Assembly: GCF_001305675.1 (NCBI RefSeq)
Contig: NZ_CP011853.1
Coordinates: forward strand, 1,240,001-1,304,000
Source: Gordonia phthalatica
GTDB taxonomy: Bacteria > Actinomycetota > Actinomycetes > Mycobacteriales > Mycobacteriaceae
DNA: 64,000 nucleotides
Reading direction: 5' to 3'
This document shows positions 34,220 to 42,871 of the stretch, piece by piece. The position numbers and the translations under genes were made by a program. Each line of letters starts with the position of its first letter. Positions within the stretch are counted from its first letter, which is position 1. The notes beneath the pieces are model-generated. The model made no database searches. It was given only the letters and a program-made list of their open reading frames with translations, and was not told the origin of the DNA.

Positions 34220-35047
34220 ATGACTGAAGGACCGTCGCCCGACCCCACCCGACCTGCAGAGCGTCCGGCCTCCTGGCGCTCGGGGGTGCCGGGGCCCGAC
34301 GACGCCTCGGTGCGCAACCTCGGCGCGGTCCAGGTCCGCGTGGAGGAGGGGGCCGAAGTCATCCCCTCCGACCGCAGGCTCCTGGAATGGATCGACCCCC
34401 GCGATCCGCAGCGTGCCGCGCAGCGAATGATCAAGGACTCTTGGCGGGTGCTGCGCATCCAATCGGAGTTCGTCTCCGGATTCGACGCGCTCGAGAACGT
34501 CGCGGAGGCGGTCACGGTCTTCGGTTCGGCCCGTATCAAGGAGCGCACCCCCGAGTACGAGACGGCGCGCGACCTCGGCCGACGCCTGGCTCACGAGGGG
34601 TTCGCGGTCATCACCGGTGGCGGCCCGGGTGTCATGGAGGCCACCAACCGCGGCGCCTACGAGGCGGGTGCGGAGTCGATCGGGCTCAACATCGAGCTGC
34701 CGTTCGAGCAGCACGCGAACCCGTGGGTCACGCTCAACATGAACTTCCGGTACTTCTTCGTCCGCAAGACGATGTTCGTCAAATACGCCCAGGCCTTCGT
34801 CTGTCTGCCCGGCGGCTTCGGGACGCTCGACGAGCTGTTCGAGGCGCTCACCCTGGTGCAGACCAAGAAGGTCCTCCAGTTCCCGATCGTCCTCATCGGC
34901 ACCGAGTTCTGGGGGCCGCTGGTGGACTGGCTGCGGACGACGCTGGAGGGCGAGGGCATGATCTCGCCCGGCGACATCGACCTGCTGCACGTCGTCGACA
35001 CCACCGAGGAAGCGGTCGCGATCATCGTGAAGGCGGCCCGCCGGTGA
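34220..35047 (+). CDS. LOG-family (TIGR00730-type) protein, long form
   Basis: 275 residues. The N-terminal ~90 residues are a polar extension (PDDASVRNLGAVQVRVEEGAEV ...). The Rossmann-like core has VTVFGSARI, VITGGGPGVMEATNRGA and the PGGFGTLDELFE motif. These are the marks of cytokinin-riboside 5'-monophosphate phosphoribohydrolases (LOG) and lysine-decarboxylase-like proteins. It lies directly upstream of a second, shorter LOG protein with a GTGA overlap. The activity could be on nucleotide monophosphates; I cannot say on which. Confidence 0.88.
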   Translation: MTEGPSPDPTRPAERPASWRSGVPGPDDASVRNLGAVQVRVEEGAEVIPSDRRLLEWIDPRDPQRAAQRMIKDSWRVLRIQSEFVSGFDALENVAEAVTVFGSARIKERTPEYETARDLGRRLAHEGFAVITGGGPGVMEATNRGAYEAGAESIGLNIELPFEQHANPWVTLNMNFRYFFVRKTMFVKYAQAFVCLPGGFGTLDELFEALTLVQTKKVLQFPIVLIGTEFWGPLVDWLRTTLEGEGMISPGDIDLLHVVDTTEEAVAIIVKAARR

Positions 35048-35580
35048 GCGCTATCTGCGTCTACTGCGCGTCGGGTCCGGTGGATCAGGACTACCTGGAC
35101 CTCGCCGCCGCGACCGGCACCGCGATCGCGGACGCCGGACTCACCCTGGTCACCGGCGGCGGCAATGTCTCGATGATGGGCGCCGTCGTGCGCGCCGCCC
35201 GCGAGGCCGGCGGCCGGACCATCGGCATCATTCCCGAGCACCTGATGAAGAAGGAGGTCGCCGACCTCGACTCCACCGAGCTGATCGTCACCGACACCAT
35301 GCGGGAGCGGAAGCGTCTGATGGAGGAGATGGCCGACGGATTCATCACCCTCCCCGGCGGCATCGGCACCTTCGAGGAGCTCTTCGAGACGTGGACCGGC
35401 GGCTACCTCGGTGAGCACCGCAAGCCGATCGTCCTGCTGAATCACGGTGGCTTCTACGATCCGCTGCTCGTCTGGCTCGATGATCTTCGGTCGAGAGGCT
35501 TCGTCGCGCAGGCGGCGCTCGATAAGCTCGAAGTATGTGACACCGTGGGTGACAGCATCGCCTATCTGACTAACGGGTAA
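35044..35580 (+). CDS. LOG-family protein, short form (Rv1205-like)
   Basis: 178 residues from the GTG that overlaps the upstream stop. It shows VTGGGNVSMMGAVVRAAREAGG and ITLPGGIGTFEELFETWTGGYLG, which hold the substrate and nucleotide motifs of LOG proteins, and the RERKRLMEE segment found between them. M. tuberculosis Rv1205 is a LOG homologue that makes cytokinins and lies at the same place, upstream of fadD6. The phosphoribohydrolase activity releases a base from a nucleoside monophosphate. Confidence 0.9.
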   Translation: MSAICVYCASGPVDQDYLDLAAATGTAIADAGLTLVTGGGNVSMMGAVVRAAREAGGRTIGIIPEHLMKKEVADLDSTELIVTDTMRERKRLMEEMADGFITLPGGIGTFEELFETWTGGYLGEHRKPIVLLNHGGFYDPLLVWLDDLRSRGFVAQAALDKLEVCDTVGDSIAYLTNG

Positions 35581-35622
35581 GGTGGCGGCGTTCACCCGGA
35601 CGACGATGAAGTGAGGCATTCG

Positions 35623-37395
35623 ATGGGTACGCAGGTTCCGAGCAGGGTCGGCATCAAAGACATCGTCCGGGGCGTTGCCAGGATGGTGCCGGATCTGCCC
35701 GCCATGGCCACCCACGTGCCGGGCATGATCGTCCGCCCGCCGGCCGCCAAGCGCACCATCGGCCAGATCTTCGCCAAGCACGCCGCCGATCATCCCGACC
35801 GGCCGTTCATCCGCTGGAACGGTGAGTCGATGTCGTACGGTGAGGTGAACCGCCAGGTGAACCGCTACGCCGCAGTCCTCGCCGATCGTGGTGTCGGAAC
35901 CGGAGACGTGGTCGGCATCCTCGCCAAGAACAGTCCCACCGACCTCATGGTGATCCTCGCGGCGCTGAAGCTCGGCGCGGTCGCGGGCATGCTGAACTAC
36001 AACCAGCGGAACGAGGTCATCGACCACAGCATGAAGCTGCTCGGTGGCAAGGTCCTCGTCTACGACCCCGAGTGCAGCGAGGCCTACGAGTCCATCAGTC
36101 CCGACCGCCTGCCCGCCCACGTCCTCGACTTCCCGGCGCTCGACGAGGCCGCCGCGGGCAAGTCGGAGATGGACCCGGCCGTCACCAAGCACCTGCCCGC
36201 GTCGACCACCGCCTTCTACATCTTCACCTCCGGCACCACCGGCCTGCCGAAGGCCAGCGTGATGAGCCACAACCGCTGGCTTGCCAATTACGACGGCATC
36301 GGCGGCCTCGCCGTCCGGCTGCGCCCGTCGGACACGATGTACGTCGCGCTGCCGCTGTACCACAACAACGCGCTGTCGGTGTCGCTCGGCGCCGTGCTCT
36401 CCGCCGGAGCCTGCATCGCAATCAGCAAGCAGTTCTCCGCCTCGCGCTTCTGGGACGACGTCATCACCAACCGGGCCACGGCCTTCTGCTACATCGGCGA
36501 ACTGTGCCGCTACCTCCTGGCCCAGCCGGAGAAGCCGACCGACCGCAAGCATTCGGTGCGCATCATGGTCGGCAACGGCCTCCGCCCGGAGATCTGGGAC
36601 GAGTTCACCGAGCGCTTCGGGATCGACCGCGTCGTCGAGTTCTACGGTGCCAGCGAACTGAACCTGGCCTTCGTCAACGCGTTCGACGTCAAGCGCACCG
36701 CGGGCTTCTGCCCGCTGCCGTTCCGCGTCGTCGAGTACAACGACGACGGCACCGCCAAGCGCGACGCGAAGGGACGGCTGCGCAAGGTCCGCAAGGGTGA
36801 GCCGGGCCTGCTGATCGCGCAGATCAGCGACCGCGTCCCGGTCGACGGATACACGGACAACAGCGATACCGAGAAGAAGATCATCCGCGACGCCTTCAAG
36901 GACGGCGATGCGTACTTCAACTCCGGCGACCTGGTCCGCGAACTCGGCTTCGCGCACATCGCGTTCGTCGACCGCCTCGGCGACACCTTCCGCTGGAAGG
37001 GCGAGAACGTCGCGACCACCGAGGTGGAGGGCGCCTTCGACGGGATCGACTCGGTGGAGCAGGCCGTCGCCTACGGCGTCGAGGTGCCGGGCTGCGACGG
37101 CCGCGCGGGCATGGTGGCCGTGCAGTTGCGTCCCGAGCAGGACATGGACCCGAAGGAGCTGGCCGACCAGCTGTACCGGACGCTGCCCGCGTACGCGCTG
37201 CCGCTGTTCGTGCGATTCGTCCCGGAGATCGAGACCACGTCGACCTTCAAGAACCGCAAGGTGGAACTCCGCAACGAGGCGTACGCCGAGGTCGGCGACG
37301 ACACGGTGTGGGTGCTGTCCGGGCGGAACGACGGCTACGTGCCCTTCTACGACGGCTACGCGGCCGACGTCGCCGCGGCGAAGGCCCCGCGCTGA
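35623..37395 (+). CDS. fadD6: Long-chain fatty acid-CoA ligase FadD6
   Basis: About 590 residues from the ATG at 35623 (GTG 35611 also possible). The AMP-binding motif reads FYIFTSGTTGLPKASVMSHNRW, the second ATP motif EFYGASELNLAF, and YFNSGDLVRELGFAHIAFVDRLGDTFRWKGENVATTEVE covers the hinge and C-domain. A catalytic Lys is expected near TFKNRKVEL. It activates long-chain fatty acids to acyl-CoA; FadD6 (Rv1206) also supports fatty acid uptake. Its place after the LOG gene and before folP2 is as in mycobacteria. Confidence 0.93.
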   Translation: MGTQVPSRVGIKDIVRGVARMVPDLPAMATHVPGMIVRPPAAKRTIGQIFAKHAADHPDRPFIRWNGESMSYGEVNRQVNRYAAVLADRGVGTGDVVGILAKNSPTDLMVILAALKLGAVAGMLNYNQRNEVIDHSMKLLGGKVLVYDPECSEAYESISPDRLPAHVLDFPALDEAAAGKSEMDPAVTKHLPASTTAFYIFTSGTTGLPKASVMSHNRWLANYDGIGGLAVRLRPSDTMYVALPLYHNNALSVSLGAVLSAGACIAISKQFSASRFWDDVITNRATAFCYIGELCRYLLAQPEKPTDRKHSVRIMVGNGLRPEIWDEFTERFGIDRVVEFYGASELNLAFVNAFDVKRTAGFCPLPFRVVEYNDDGTAKRDAKGRLRKVRKGEPGLLIAQISDRVPVDGYTDNSDTEKKIIRDAFKDGDAYFNSGDLVRELGFAHIAFVDRLGDTFRWKGENVATTEVEGAFDGIDSVEQAVAYGVEVPGCDGRAGMVAVQLRPEQDMDPKELADQLYRTLPAYALPLFVRFVPEIETTSTFKNRKVELRNEAYAEVGDDTVWVLSGRNDGYVPFYDGYAADVAAAKAPR

Positions 37396-37425
37396 CGCTG
37401 CGGGGGAGCATCGTAGGGTGAGAGG

Positions 37426-38304
37426 GTGAGCAACGCCCGTCCGGCCGCGACCCTCTGCGGTCGGCCAGTCGCCGTCGACCGTGCCCTGGTCATGGCGATC
37501 GTCAACCGAACTCCCGACTCGTTCTACGACCACGGCTCCACCTTCACCGACGACGCCGCGAAGGCGCGCATCGACGAGGTGGTGGCGCAGGGGGCGGACA
37601 TGATCGACGTGGGCGGGGTGAAGGCCGGCCCGGGCGACGAGGTGGACGCCGTCATGGAGGCCCGGCGCGTGGTGCCGATGATCGCGTGGATCCGCCGCAC
37701 CCATCCGGACATCCTGATCAGCGTCGACACCTGGCGCGCCGAGGTCGCGGCTCAGGCCTGCGAGGCGGGTGCCGACATGATCAACGACACGTGGGCGGGC
37801 GTCGACCCGGGCCTGGTCTCGGTTGCAGTGGACGCGGGCGCCGGACTGGTCTGTTCGCACACCGGTGGCGCGCGCGTCCGCACCCGGCCGCATCGCGTGG
37901 CCTACGACGACGTGGTCGCCGATGTCGTCACCGAGGTCACGACCGCCGCCGAACGCGCCCGCGCGGCCGGCGTCCGCGAGGACGGCATCCTGATCGACCC
38001 GACGCACGACTTCGGGAAGAACACCCATCACGGTCTGGCACTGCTGCGGCATCTGGACCGCCTCGTCGACACCGGCTGGCCGGTGCTGATGGCGCTGTCC
38101 AACAAGGACTTCATCGGGGAGACGCTCAACGCCGAGCTCGGCGATCGCGTCGCAGGCACCCTCGCGGCCACCGCACTCGCCGCATCGCAGGGCGCCCGCA
38201 TGTTCCGGGTCCACGAGGTCGCCGACACCCGCCGCGTGGTCGACATGGTCGCGTCGATTCTCGGCACCAGGCCGCCGGCCTGCACCGTCCGAGGACTCGC
38301 ATGA
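37426..38304 (+). CDS. folP2: Dihydropteroate synthase-like protein (FolP2)
   Basis: 292 residues, TIM barrel of the pterin-binding family. MAIVNRTPDSFYDHGSTF corresponds to the canonical N-x-T-P-D-S-F-x-D motif, and IDVGGVKAGPG and ISVDTWRAEVA follow. Compared with true DHPS, the ribbon around the pterin pocket differs, in line with FolP2 of mycobacteria (Rv1207), which is a paralogue without clear DHPS activity. Its stop overlaps the gpgS start (ATGA), which links it to glucosylglycerate/MGLP synthesis rather than to folate. Confidence 0.87.
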   Translation: MSNARPAATLCGRPVAVDRALVMAIVNRTPDSFYDHGSTFTDDAAKARIDEVVAQGADMIDVGGVKAGPGDEVDAVMEARRVVPMIAWIRRTHPDILISVDTWRAEVAAQACEAGADMINDTWAGVDPGLVSVAVDAGAGLVCSHTGGARVRTRPHRVAYDDVVADVVTEVTTAAERARAAGVREDGILIDPTHDFGKNTHHGLALLRHLDRLVDTGWPVLMALSNKDFIGETLNAELGDRVAGTLAATALAASQGARMFRVHEVADTRRVVDMVASILGTRPPACTVRGLA

Positions 38305-39248
38305 GCCCCGGGCACGAGGGCGTGGCGTGGGCCGACCACGGCGAGGCGCGCTGGTCGCACACGCACACCTGGGACCACCCCGAATGGAACGTGGACGACC
38401 TCGTCGCCGCCAAGAACGGCCGCACGGTGTCGGTGGTGCTGCCCGCCCTCGACGAGGAGGCGACGGTCGCGGGAGTCATCGCGACCATCGCACCGCTGCT
38501 GGGCACGCTGGTCGACGAACTGATCGTCTTGGACTCCGGGAGCACGGATCGGACCGCGGACCGCGCGCGTGCCGCCGGGGCCCGCGTCATCACCCGCGAG
38601 GAGGCCATTCCGGACCTGCCGCCCGCCCCCGGCAAGGGGGAGGCGCTGTGGCGCTCCATCGCCGCGACCACCGGCGACGTGATCGCCTTCGTCGACTCCG
38701 ACCTCATCGACCCCGACCCGATGTTCGTGCCCAAGATGGTCGGACCGCTGCTGGCCGACCCCGACATCCATTTGGTGAAGGGCTACTACCGGCGTCCCCT
38801 GCGGACCGGTGACACCCAGGAGCCGGGTGGCGGCGGCCGCGTCACCGAACTCCTCGCGCGGCCTCTCCTGACCGCGCTGAAGCCCGAGCTCGGCGAGGTC
38901 TGCCAACCGCTGGGCGGGGAGTACGCCGGGACCCGAGAACTGCTGGCGTCCGTGCGTTTCGCACCCGGTTACGGCGTCGAGATCGGTCTTCTCATCGACA
39001 CCTACGACCGATACGGCCTCGCAGGCATCGGGCAGGTGAACCTCGGTGTCCGCAGCCACCGCAACCGGCCGCTGCACGAGCTGTCGGTGATGAGCAGGCA
39101 GATCGTCGCGACCCTGCTGGACCGCTGCGGCATCGAGGACTCGGGTGCGGGACTCATCCAGTTCGTCCCCGAACCCGACGGCGGCTTCACCCCGCACACC
39201 ACCGAACTCCTCCGCGGCGAGCGGCCCCCGATCAACTCGCTACCCTGA
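38301..39248 (+). CDS. gpgS: Glucosyl-3-phosphoglycerate synthase
   Basis: 315 residues, a GT81/GT-A-type glycosyltransferase. VSVVLPALDEEATVAGVI, VDELIVLDSGSTDRTADRARAAGARV and the metal-binding D-x-D in VIAFVDSDLIDPDP are diagnostic. It transfers glucose from UDP/ADP-glucose to 3-phosphoglycerate, the first step to methylglucose lipopolysaccharides that regulate fatty acid synthesis. It matches Rv1208. The start overlaps the folP2 stop, and the DivIVA-like protein follows by 4 bases. Confidence 0.94.
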   Translation: MSPGHEGVAWADHGEARWSHTHTWDHPEWNVDDLVAAKNGRTVSVVLPALDEEATVAGVIATIAPLLGTLVDELIVLDSGSTDRTADRARAAGARVITREEAIPDLPPAPGKGEALWRSIAATTGDVIAFVDSDLIDPDPMFVPKMVGPLLADPDIHLVKGYYRRPLRTGDTQEPGGGGRVTELLARPLLTALKPELGEVCQPLGGEYAGTRELLASVRFAPGYGVEIGLLIDTYDRYGLAGIGQVNLGVRSHRNRPLHELSVMSRQIVATLLDRCGIEDSGAGLIQFVPEPDGGFTPHTTELLRGERPPINSLP

Positions 39249-39252
39249 ACAC

Positions 39253-39612
39253 GTGGTGACGATCGGACTATATGTGATCGGCGTGGCCCTCATGGTCGCG
39301 CTCCTCTTCGCGCTCGTGTGGTTCGTCTTCGGGCGGGGCGAGGAGCTGCCCCCGATCGAGAAGGGGACCACCCTCACGCGACTGCCCCGCGCAGGCATCG
39401 AGGGCGACGACGTCCGTCGCGTCGTCTTCCAACAGACCTTCCGCGGCTACAAGGCGTCCGAGGTGGACTGGACCCTGGAGAAGCTGGCCCGCGAGATCGA
39501 CGAGCTGCGCGCCGTCGTGCACGACCTCCGGGCGCGCGACGAACTGGCGTCGGGTGTCGCCATCCGTTCGGCCGACCCCGAATCGACGCCGTCGGACCGC
39601 CCGGATTTGTGA
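39253..39612 (+). CDS. Membrane protein with DivIVA-like region (Rv1209-like)
   Basis: 119 residues from the GTG at 39253. One membrane helix (IGLYVIGVALMVALLFALVWFVF) near the N-terminus is followed by a cytoplasmic part with FRGYKASEVDWTLEKLAREIDELR, a DivIVA-like crescent segment, and a coiled region. Its tail is polar. A DivIVA-type protein next to gpgS suggests a role at the pole or septum; this is inference. It matches Rv1209 in place. Confidence 0.75.
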   Translation: MVTIGLYVIGVALMVALLFALVWFVFGRGEELPPIEKGTTLTRLPRAGIEGDDVRRVVFQQTFRGYKASEVDWTLEKLAREIDELRAVVHDLRARDELASGVAIRSADPESTPSDRPDL

Positions 39613-39735
39613 CCTGATTTCGTTTCGGATCGGCGCTCGCGTGCCGTCGACGGTCGTACTGCCCGCAGTGCACACCTGTGCGCGAAGTATCATTGGTCGG
39701 AACATCGTGAAATCCATATGAAGGGAGCACGACAG

Positions 39736-39903
39736 ATGGCGGCGATGAAGCCACGCATGGGGGACGGACCGCTCGAGGCGGTCAAGGAAGGACGTGGGAT
39801 CGTCGTACGGATCCCGATCGACGGCGGCGGACGCCTGGTCGTCGAGTTGAACGACGAAGAGGCCTCGGCTCTGGGCGAGGCGCTGCGCGAGGTCACCGCC
39901 TGA
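39736..39903 (+). CDS. DUF3117 small protein (Rv1211-like)
   Basis: 55 residues from the ATG at 39736 (MAAMKPRMGDG), which matches the start of the family better than the ATG at 39718. AAGGGAG lies eight bases upstream. The sequence EAVKEGRGIVVRIPIDGGGRLVVELNDEEASALGEALREV is compact and highly conserved in actinobacteria. No function is known. In M. tuberculosis tagA (Rv1210) lies between the previous gene and this one; here tagA is missing. Confidence 0.85.
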   Translation: MAAMKPRMGDGPLEAVKEGRGIVVRIPIDGGGRLVVELNDEEASALGEALREVTA

Positions 39904-40754
39904 GCGACTCCGCAGGCTCGCGGTGGAACGCCGCGGCAGATCTTCTCGCGTGCCCGATCTGTGCGGGCGCGCTCGGCCCGGTCGGTGCGTCCCTGCGATG
40001 CGCCACCGGGCACTCGTTCGATGTGGCCCGGCAGGGCTACGTCTCCCTGCTCACGGGCAAGGGCACCAATCACCGGTCCGACACCGCCGACATGGTCGCG
40101 GCGCGCGGACGGATCTTCGACGCCGGGCTCTACCTGCCGATCACCGCTGCGGTCGCCGCCGAATGCCGCGATGCGTCGGTGATCCTCGACGCGGGCGGCG
40201 GCCCCGGCCAGTATCTGGCGGCCGCACTGGACGCCGCGGGCGACTCGGCCGTCGGCGTCGGCCTCGACCTCTCCCGCTACTGCGCGCGCAGCGCCGCCAA
40301 ACGACATCCGCGAGGCTTCTCCGTGGTCGCCGACCTGTGGGCGGGCCTCCCGATCCGCGACGGCGTCGCCGACACCGTCCTGTCGGTCTTCGCGCCCCGG
40401 AACCCCGCCGAGACCGCACGCGTCCTGGCGCCGGGCGGCCGGTGGGTCGTCGTGACCCCCGAACCCGGTCATCTCGCGGAGATCGTCGAACCCATGCACA
40501 TGCTGTCGGTGAGGGAGGGCAAGAGCGCACGCCTGGCCCACGACCTCGCCGCCGACTTCGACGACGTCACCGCCACTCGAGTCACCGCGGAGGCGGTGTT
40601 CGACGAGGATCGACTCGTCGATGTCGCCGCCATGGGACCCGCCGGGTTCCACCGCAGCCGCGACGAACTCGCGACCGCCGCGGCGGAACTCAGCGCAGGC
40701 GATCCGGTGCCCGCCACGCTCGACGTCACGGTCACCGTCGCACGTCGGCGGTGA
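39900..40754 (+). CDS. RlmA-type 23S rRNA guanine-N1 methyltransferase, apparent CTG start
   Basis: 284 residues if it starts at CTG 39900. A zinc ribbon lies at the N-terminus (CPICAGALGPVGASLRCATGH, C-x2-C-x13-C-x3-H), as in RlmA(I)/(II). It is followed by FDVARQGYVSLLTG and the SAM motif VILDAGGGPGQYL. RlmA enzymes methylate G745/G748 of 23S rRNA and can affect macrolide action. The ribbon is needed for rRNA binding but is encoded upstream of the first GTG (40023). There is no ATG, GTG or TTG in frame back to the stop at 39708. CTG at 39900 overlaps the previous stop (CTGA) and is the likely start by translational coupling. Confidence 0.82.
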   Translation: MSDSAGSRWNAAADLLACPICAGALGPVGASLRCATGHSFDVARQGYVSLLTGKGTNHRSDTADMVAARGRIFDAGLYLPITAAVAAECRDASVILDAGGGPGQYLAAALDAAGDSAVGVGLDLSRYCARSAAKRHPRGFSVVADLWAGLPIRDGVADTVLSVFAPRNPAETARVLAPGGRWVVVTPEPGHLAEIVEPMHMLSVREGKSARLAHDLAADFDDVTATRVTAEAVFDEDRLVDVAAMGPAGFHRSRDELATAAAELSAGDPVPATLDVTVTVARRR

Positions 40755-40821
40755 CATCGGCGGCCACTGGGATTTTTCCGTCGAGTGGTCCAGGCAGGTC
40801 ACGCCGGATATGTTGGACATC

Positions 40822-42039
40822 GTGAGATCACAACCGCATGTTCTCGGAATCGTCCTCGCCGGCGGTGAGGGAAAGCGGCTCTATCCGCTGACCATGGACC
40901 GGGCGAAACCCGCCGTGCCGTTCGGCGGCTCGTACCGCCTCATCGACTTCGTGCTGTCGAATCTGGTGAACGGCGGGTACGAACAGATCTGCGTGCTGAC
41001 GCAGTACAAGTCGCATTCGCTCGACAAGCACATCTCGCAGACCTGGTGGTCGTCGGGTTTCCACGGCGAGTTCATCACCCCGGTTCCGGCGCAGCAGCGT
41101 CTGGGGCCCCGCTGGTACACCGGCAGCGCCGACGCCATTTACCAGTCGATGAACCTGATTTACGACGAGGAACCCGAGTACATCGTCGTGTTCGGCGCCG
41201 ACCACGTGTACCGGATGGACCCGTCGCAGATGGTGCAGGCGCACATCGAGTCCGGTGCGTCGGTCACCGTCGCGGGCATCCGGGTGCCGCGCAGCGAGGC
41301 GTTCGCCTTCGGCTGCATCGATGCGAACGACGAAGGTCGGATCACCGAGTTCCTGGAGAAGCCGGCCGATCCGCCCGGCACGGTCGACGACCCGGACGTC
41401 ACCTTCGCATCGATGGGCAATTACGTCTTCACCGCCGACGCCCTCGTCGCGATGTTGAAGGACGACGCCGCCGACGCCGACTCCGATCACGACATGGGCG
41501 GCGACATCATCCCCGCCTTCGTCGATCGCGGTGAGGCCTACGTCTACGACTTCGACGACAACATCGTTCCCGGCCAGACCGAACGGGACAAGGGCTACTG
41601 GCGCGACGTCGGGACGCTCGACTCGTTCTACGAGGCGCACATGGATCTGGTCTCGGAGAACCCGGTCTTCAACCTCTACAACAAGCGCTGGCCGATCCGC
41701 GGCGAGACCAGCCACCTGCCGCCCGCGAAGTTCGTCCGCGGCGGCACCGCCAACGACTCGGTGGTCGGTGCGGGCACGGTGGTGTCCGGCGCGATGGTGC
41801 ACGGGTCGGTGCTCTCCAACAACGTCTTCGTGGACGAGGGCGCGGTGGTGCAGGGCAGCGTCCTGATGCCGGGTGTGCGGATCGGCAAGAACGCGGTCGT
41901 GCGCAACGCGATCCTCGACAAGAACGTCCGGATCGCCGACGGCGGCCAGCTGGGCGTCGACCTGGAGCACGACCGCGAGCGATACGTGGTCTCGCCGGGC
42001 GGAATCGTGACGGTCGGAAAGAATCAAGTCATCGAGTAG
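40822..42039 (+). CDS. glgC: Glucose-1-phosphate adenylyltransferase
   Basis: 405 residues from the GTG at 40822, giving MRSQPHVLGIVLAGGEG like the mycobacterial protein; ATG 40810 is the alternative. The nucleotidyltransferase signature GIVLAGGEGKRLYPLTMDRAKPAVPFGG, the catalytic YTGSADAIYQSMNLI and VVFGADHVYRMD segments, and the C-terminal beta-helix (VVGAGTVVSGAMVHGSVLSNNVFV) are clear. GlgC makes ADP-glucose for glycogen and capsular glucan and could feed the MGLP route begun by GpgS. It matches Rv1213; the neighbouring glgA of mycobacteria is not present. Confidence 0.95.
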   Translation: MRSQPHVLGIVLAGGEGKRLYPLTMDRAKPAVPFGGSYRLIDFVLSNLVNGGYEQICVLTQYKSHSLDKHISQTWWSSGFHGEFITPVPAQQRLGPRWYTGSADAIYQSMNLIYDEEPEYIVVFGADHVYRMDPSQMVQAHIESGASVTVAGIRVPRSEAFAFGCIDANDEGRITEFLEKPADPPGTVDDPDVTFASMGNYVFTADALVAMLKDDAADADSDHDMGGDIIPAFVDRGEAYVYDFDDNIVPGQTERDKGYWRDVGTLDSFYEAHMDLVSENPVFNLYNKRWPIRGETSHLPPAKFVRGGTANDSVVGAGTVVSGAMVHGSVLSNNVFVDEGAVVQGSVLMPGVRIGKNAVVRNAILDKNVRIADGGQLGVDLEHDRERYVVSPGGIVTVGKNQVIE

Positions 42040-42059
42040 CGGAGCTCGTCTCTGCAATT

Positions 42060-42171
42060 GTGACGCGGACGCTACCGTTCCGCGAGCCGGACCGCTGGTT
42101 GAGCCGGTCCGGAGCGACAGCGCAGGACCGTGTCGAAACCACGGAATGTGACGCGGGCGCTACCGTTCCGC
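42060..42171. repeat. REP-like element flanked by a 24-bp direct repeat, copy 2
   Basis: The 24-bp sequence beginning GTGACGCGG and ending CCGTTCCGC occurs at 42060-42083 and, with one mismatch, at 42148-42171. Between them (42095-42142) lies an imperfect palindrome: CTGGTTGAG ... GGAGCGACAGCG ... TCGAAACCAC. The same element in part is at 2747-2810 and 46631-46667. It may be a dispersed repeat that brought flanking copies with it, or a target duplication; this is inference. The stretch between glgC and the next gene has no gene. Confidence 0.7.
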
Positions 42172-42196
42172 CGCAAATTTAAATACGGTTGTCATC

Positions 42197-42871
42197 GTGG
42201 AAAAGAATTGGGGTCCGTCGCCGGCCGTCGTCGACGCCCCGGCGACGGTGACAGGCCGCCAGGGCGCCGTTCTCCAGATCCTGCGTCAGCAGGACGCGAG
42301 TGGGGGAGGCGGACTGAAGGTCGCCGACGTCGCCGAAGCCCTCGACCTGCACGTGAACACCGCACGCGAGCACCTCGACGCCCTCGTCGAAGCGGGATTC
42401 GCGACGCGCCAGCGCGCCGAGAGCACCGGCCGCGGCCGTCCCGCGTGGATCTACCGGCTCGCCGAACCCGACACCGACGAGCGCTTCGGCGCCTACCGCA
42501 GCATGGCGATGGTGTTGGCCGGACATCTGTCGCAGACCGCAGTCGACGCGCGCGCCGACGCCCGCGAGTTGGGCCGCAAGTGGGGCCGGGAACTGGCGTC
42601 CGACGCCGAACCCCACGCGCGCGGGCGAGTCGTCGCCGACCTCCGTCGCGTCGGCTTCGCACCGGTCGCCGAGTCGGAGGATTCGTTCGCGCTGACTCGC
42701 TGCCCCCTGCTCGACGCCGCTCGCGAATATCCCGAGGTGACCTGTCAACTGCACCTCGGCCTGATCCGCGGGATCCTCGGCGACGACGACCAGGTGGGGA
42801 ACCCGGTCCTCGTACCGTTCGCGCGTCGGGGTTCGTGCACGCTGCGACTGCCGTCGGCGCGGCAGTCATGA
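42197..42871 (+). CDS. HTH regulator with possible Fe-S site (SufR/COG2345-like)
   Basis: 224 residues. The N-terminal HTH (LKVADVAEALDLHVNTAREHLDALVEAGFATRQRAESTGRGRPAWIYRL) is a winged helix of the ArsR/MarR-like type. The C-terminal part contains LTRCPLLDAAREYPEVTCQLHLGL. The C-x15-C pattern in this context resembles SufR-type regulators that bind a [4Fe-4S] or [2Fe-2S] cluster. It overlaps the membrane-protein gene (ATGA), and the cupredoxin/nitrite reductase follows, so it may sense NO or O2 and control them. The start at GTG 42197 is likely. Confidence 0.75.
   Translation: MEKNWGPSPAVVDAPATVTGRQGAVLQILRQQDASGGGGLKVADVAEALDLHVNTAREHLDALVEAGFATRQRAESTGRGRPAWIYRLAEPDTDERFGAYRSMAMVLAGHLSQTAVDARADARELGRKWGRELASDAEPHARGRVVADLRRVGFAPVAESEDSFALTRCPLLDAAREYPEVTCQLHLGLIRGILGDDDQVGNPVLVPFARRGSCTLRLPSARQS

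Noticed and set aside
34657..38214. Long antisense frame over the LOG, fadD6 and folP2 genes
   Set aside because: No domain and typical shadow composition; the plus-strand genes are well supported.
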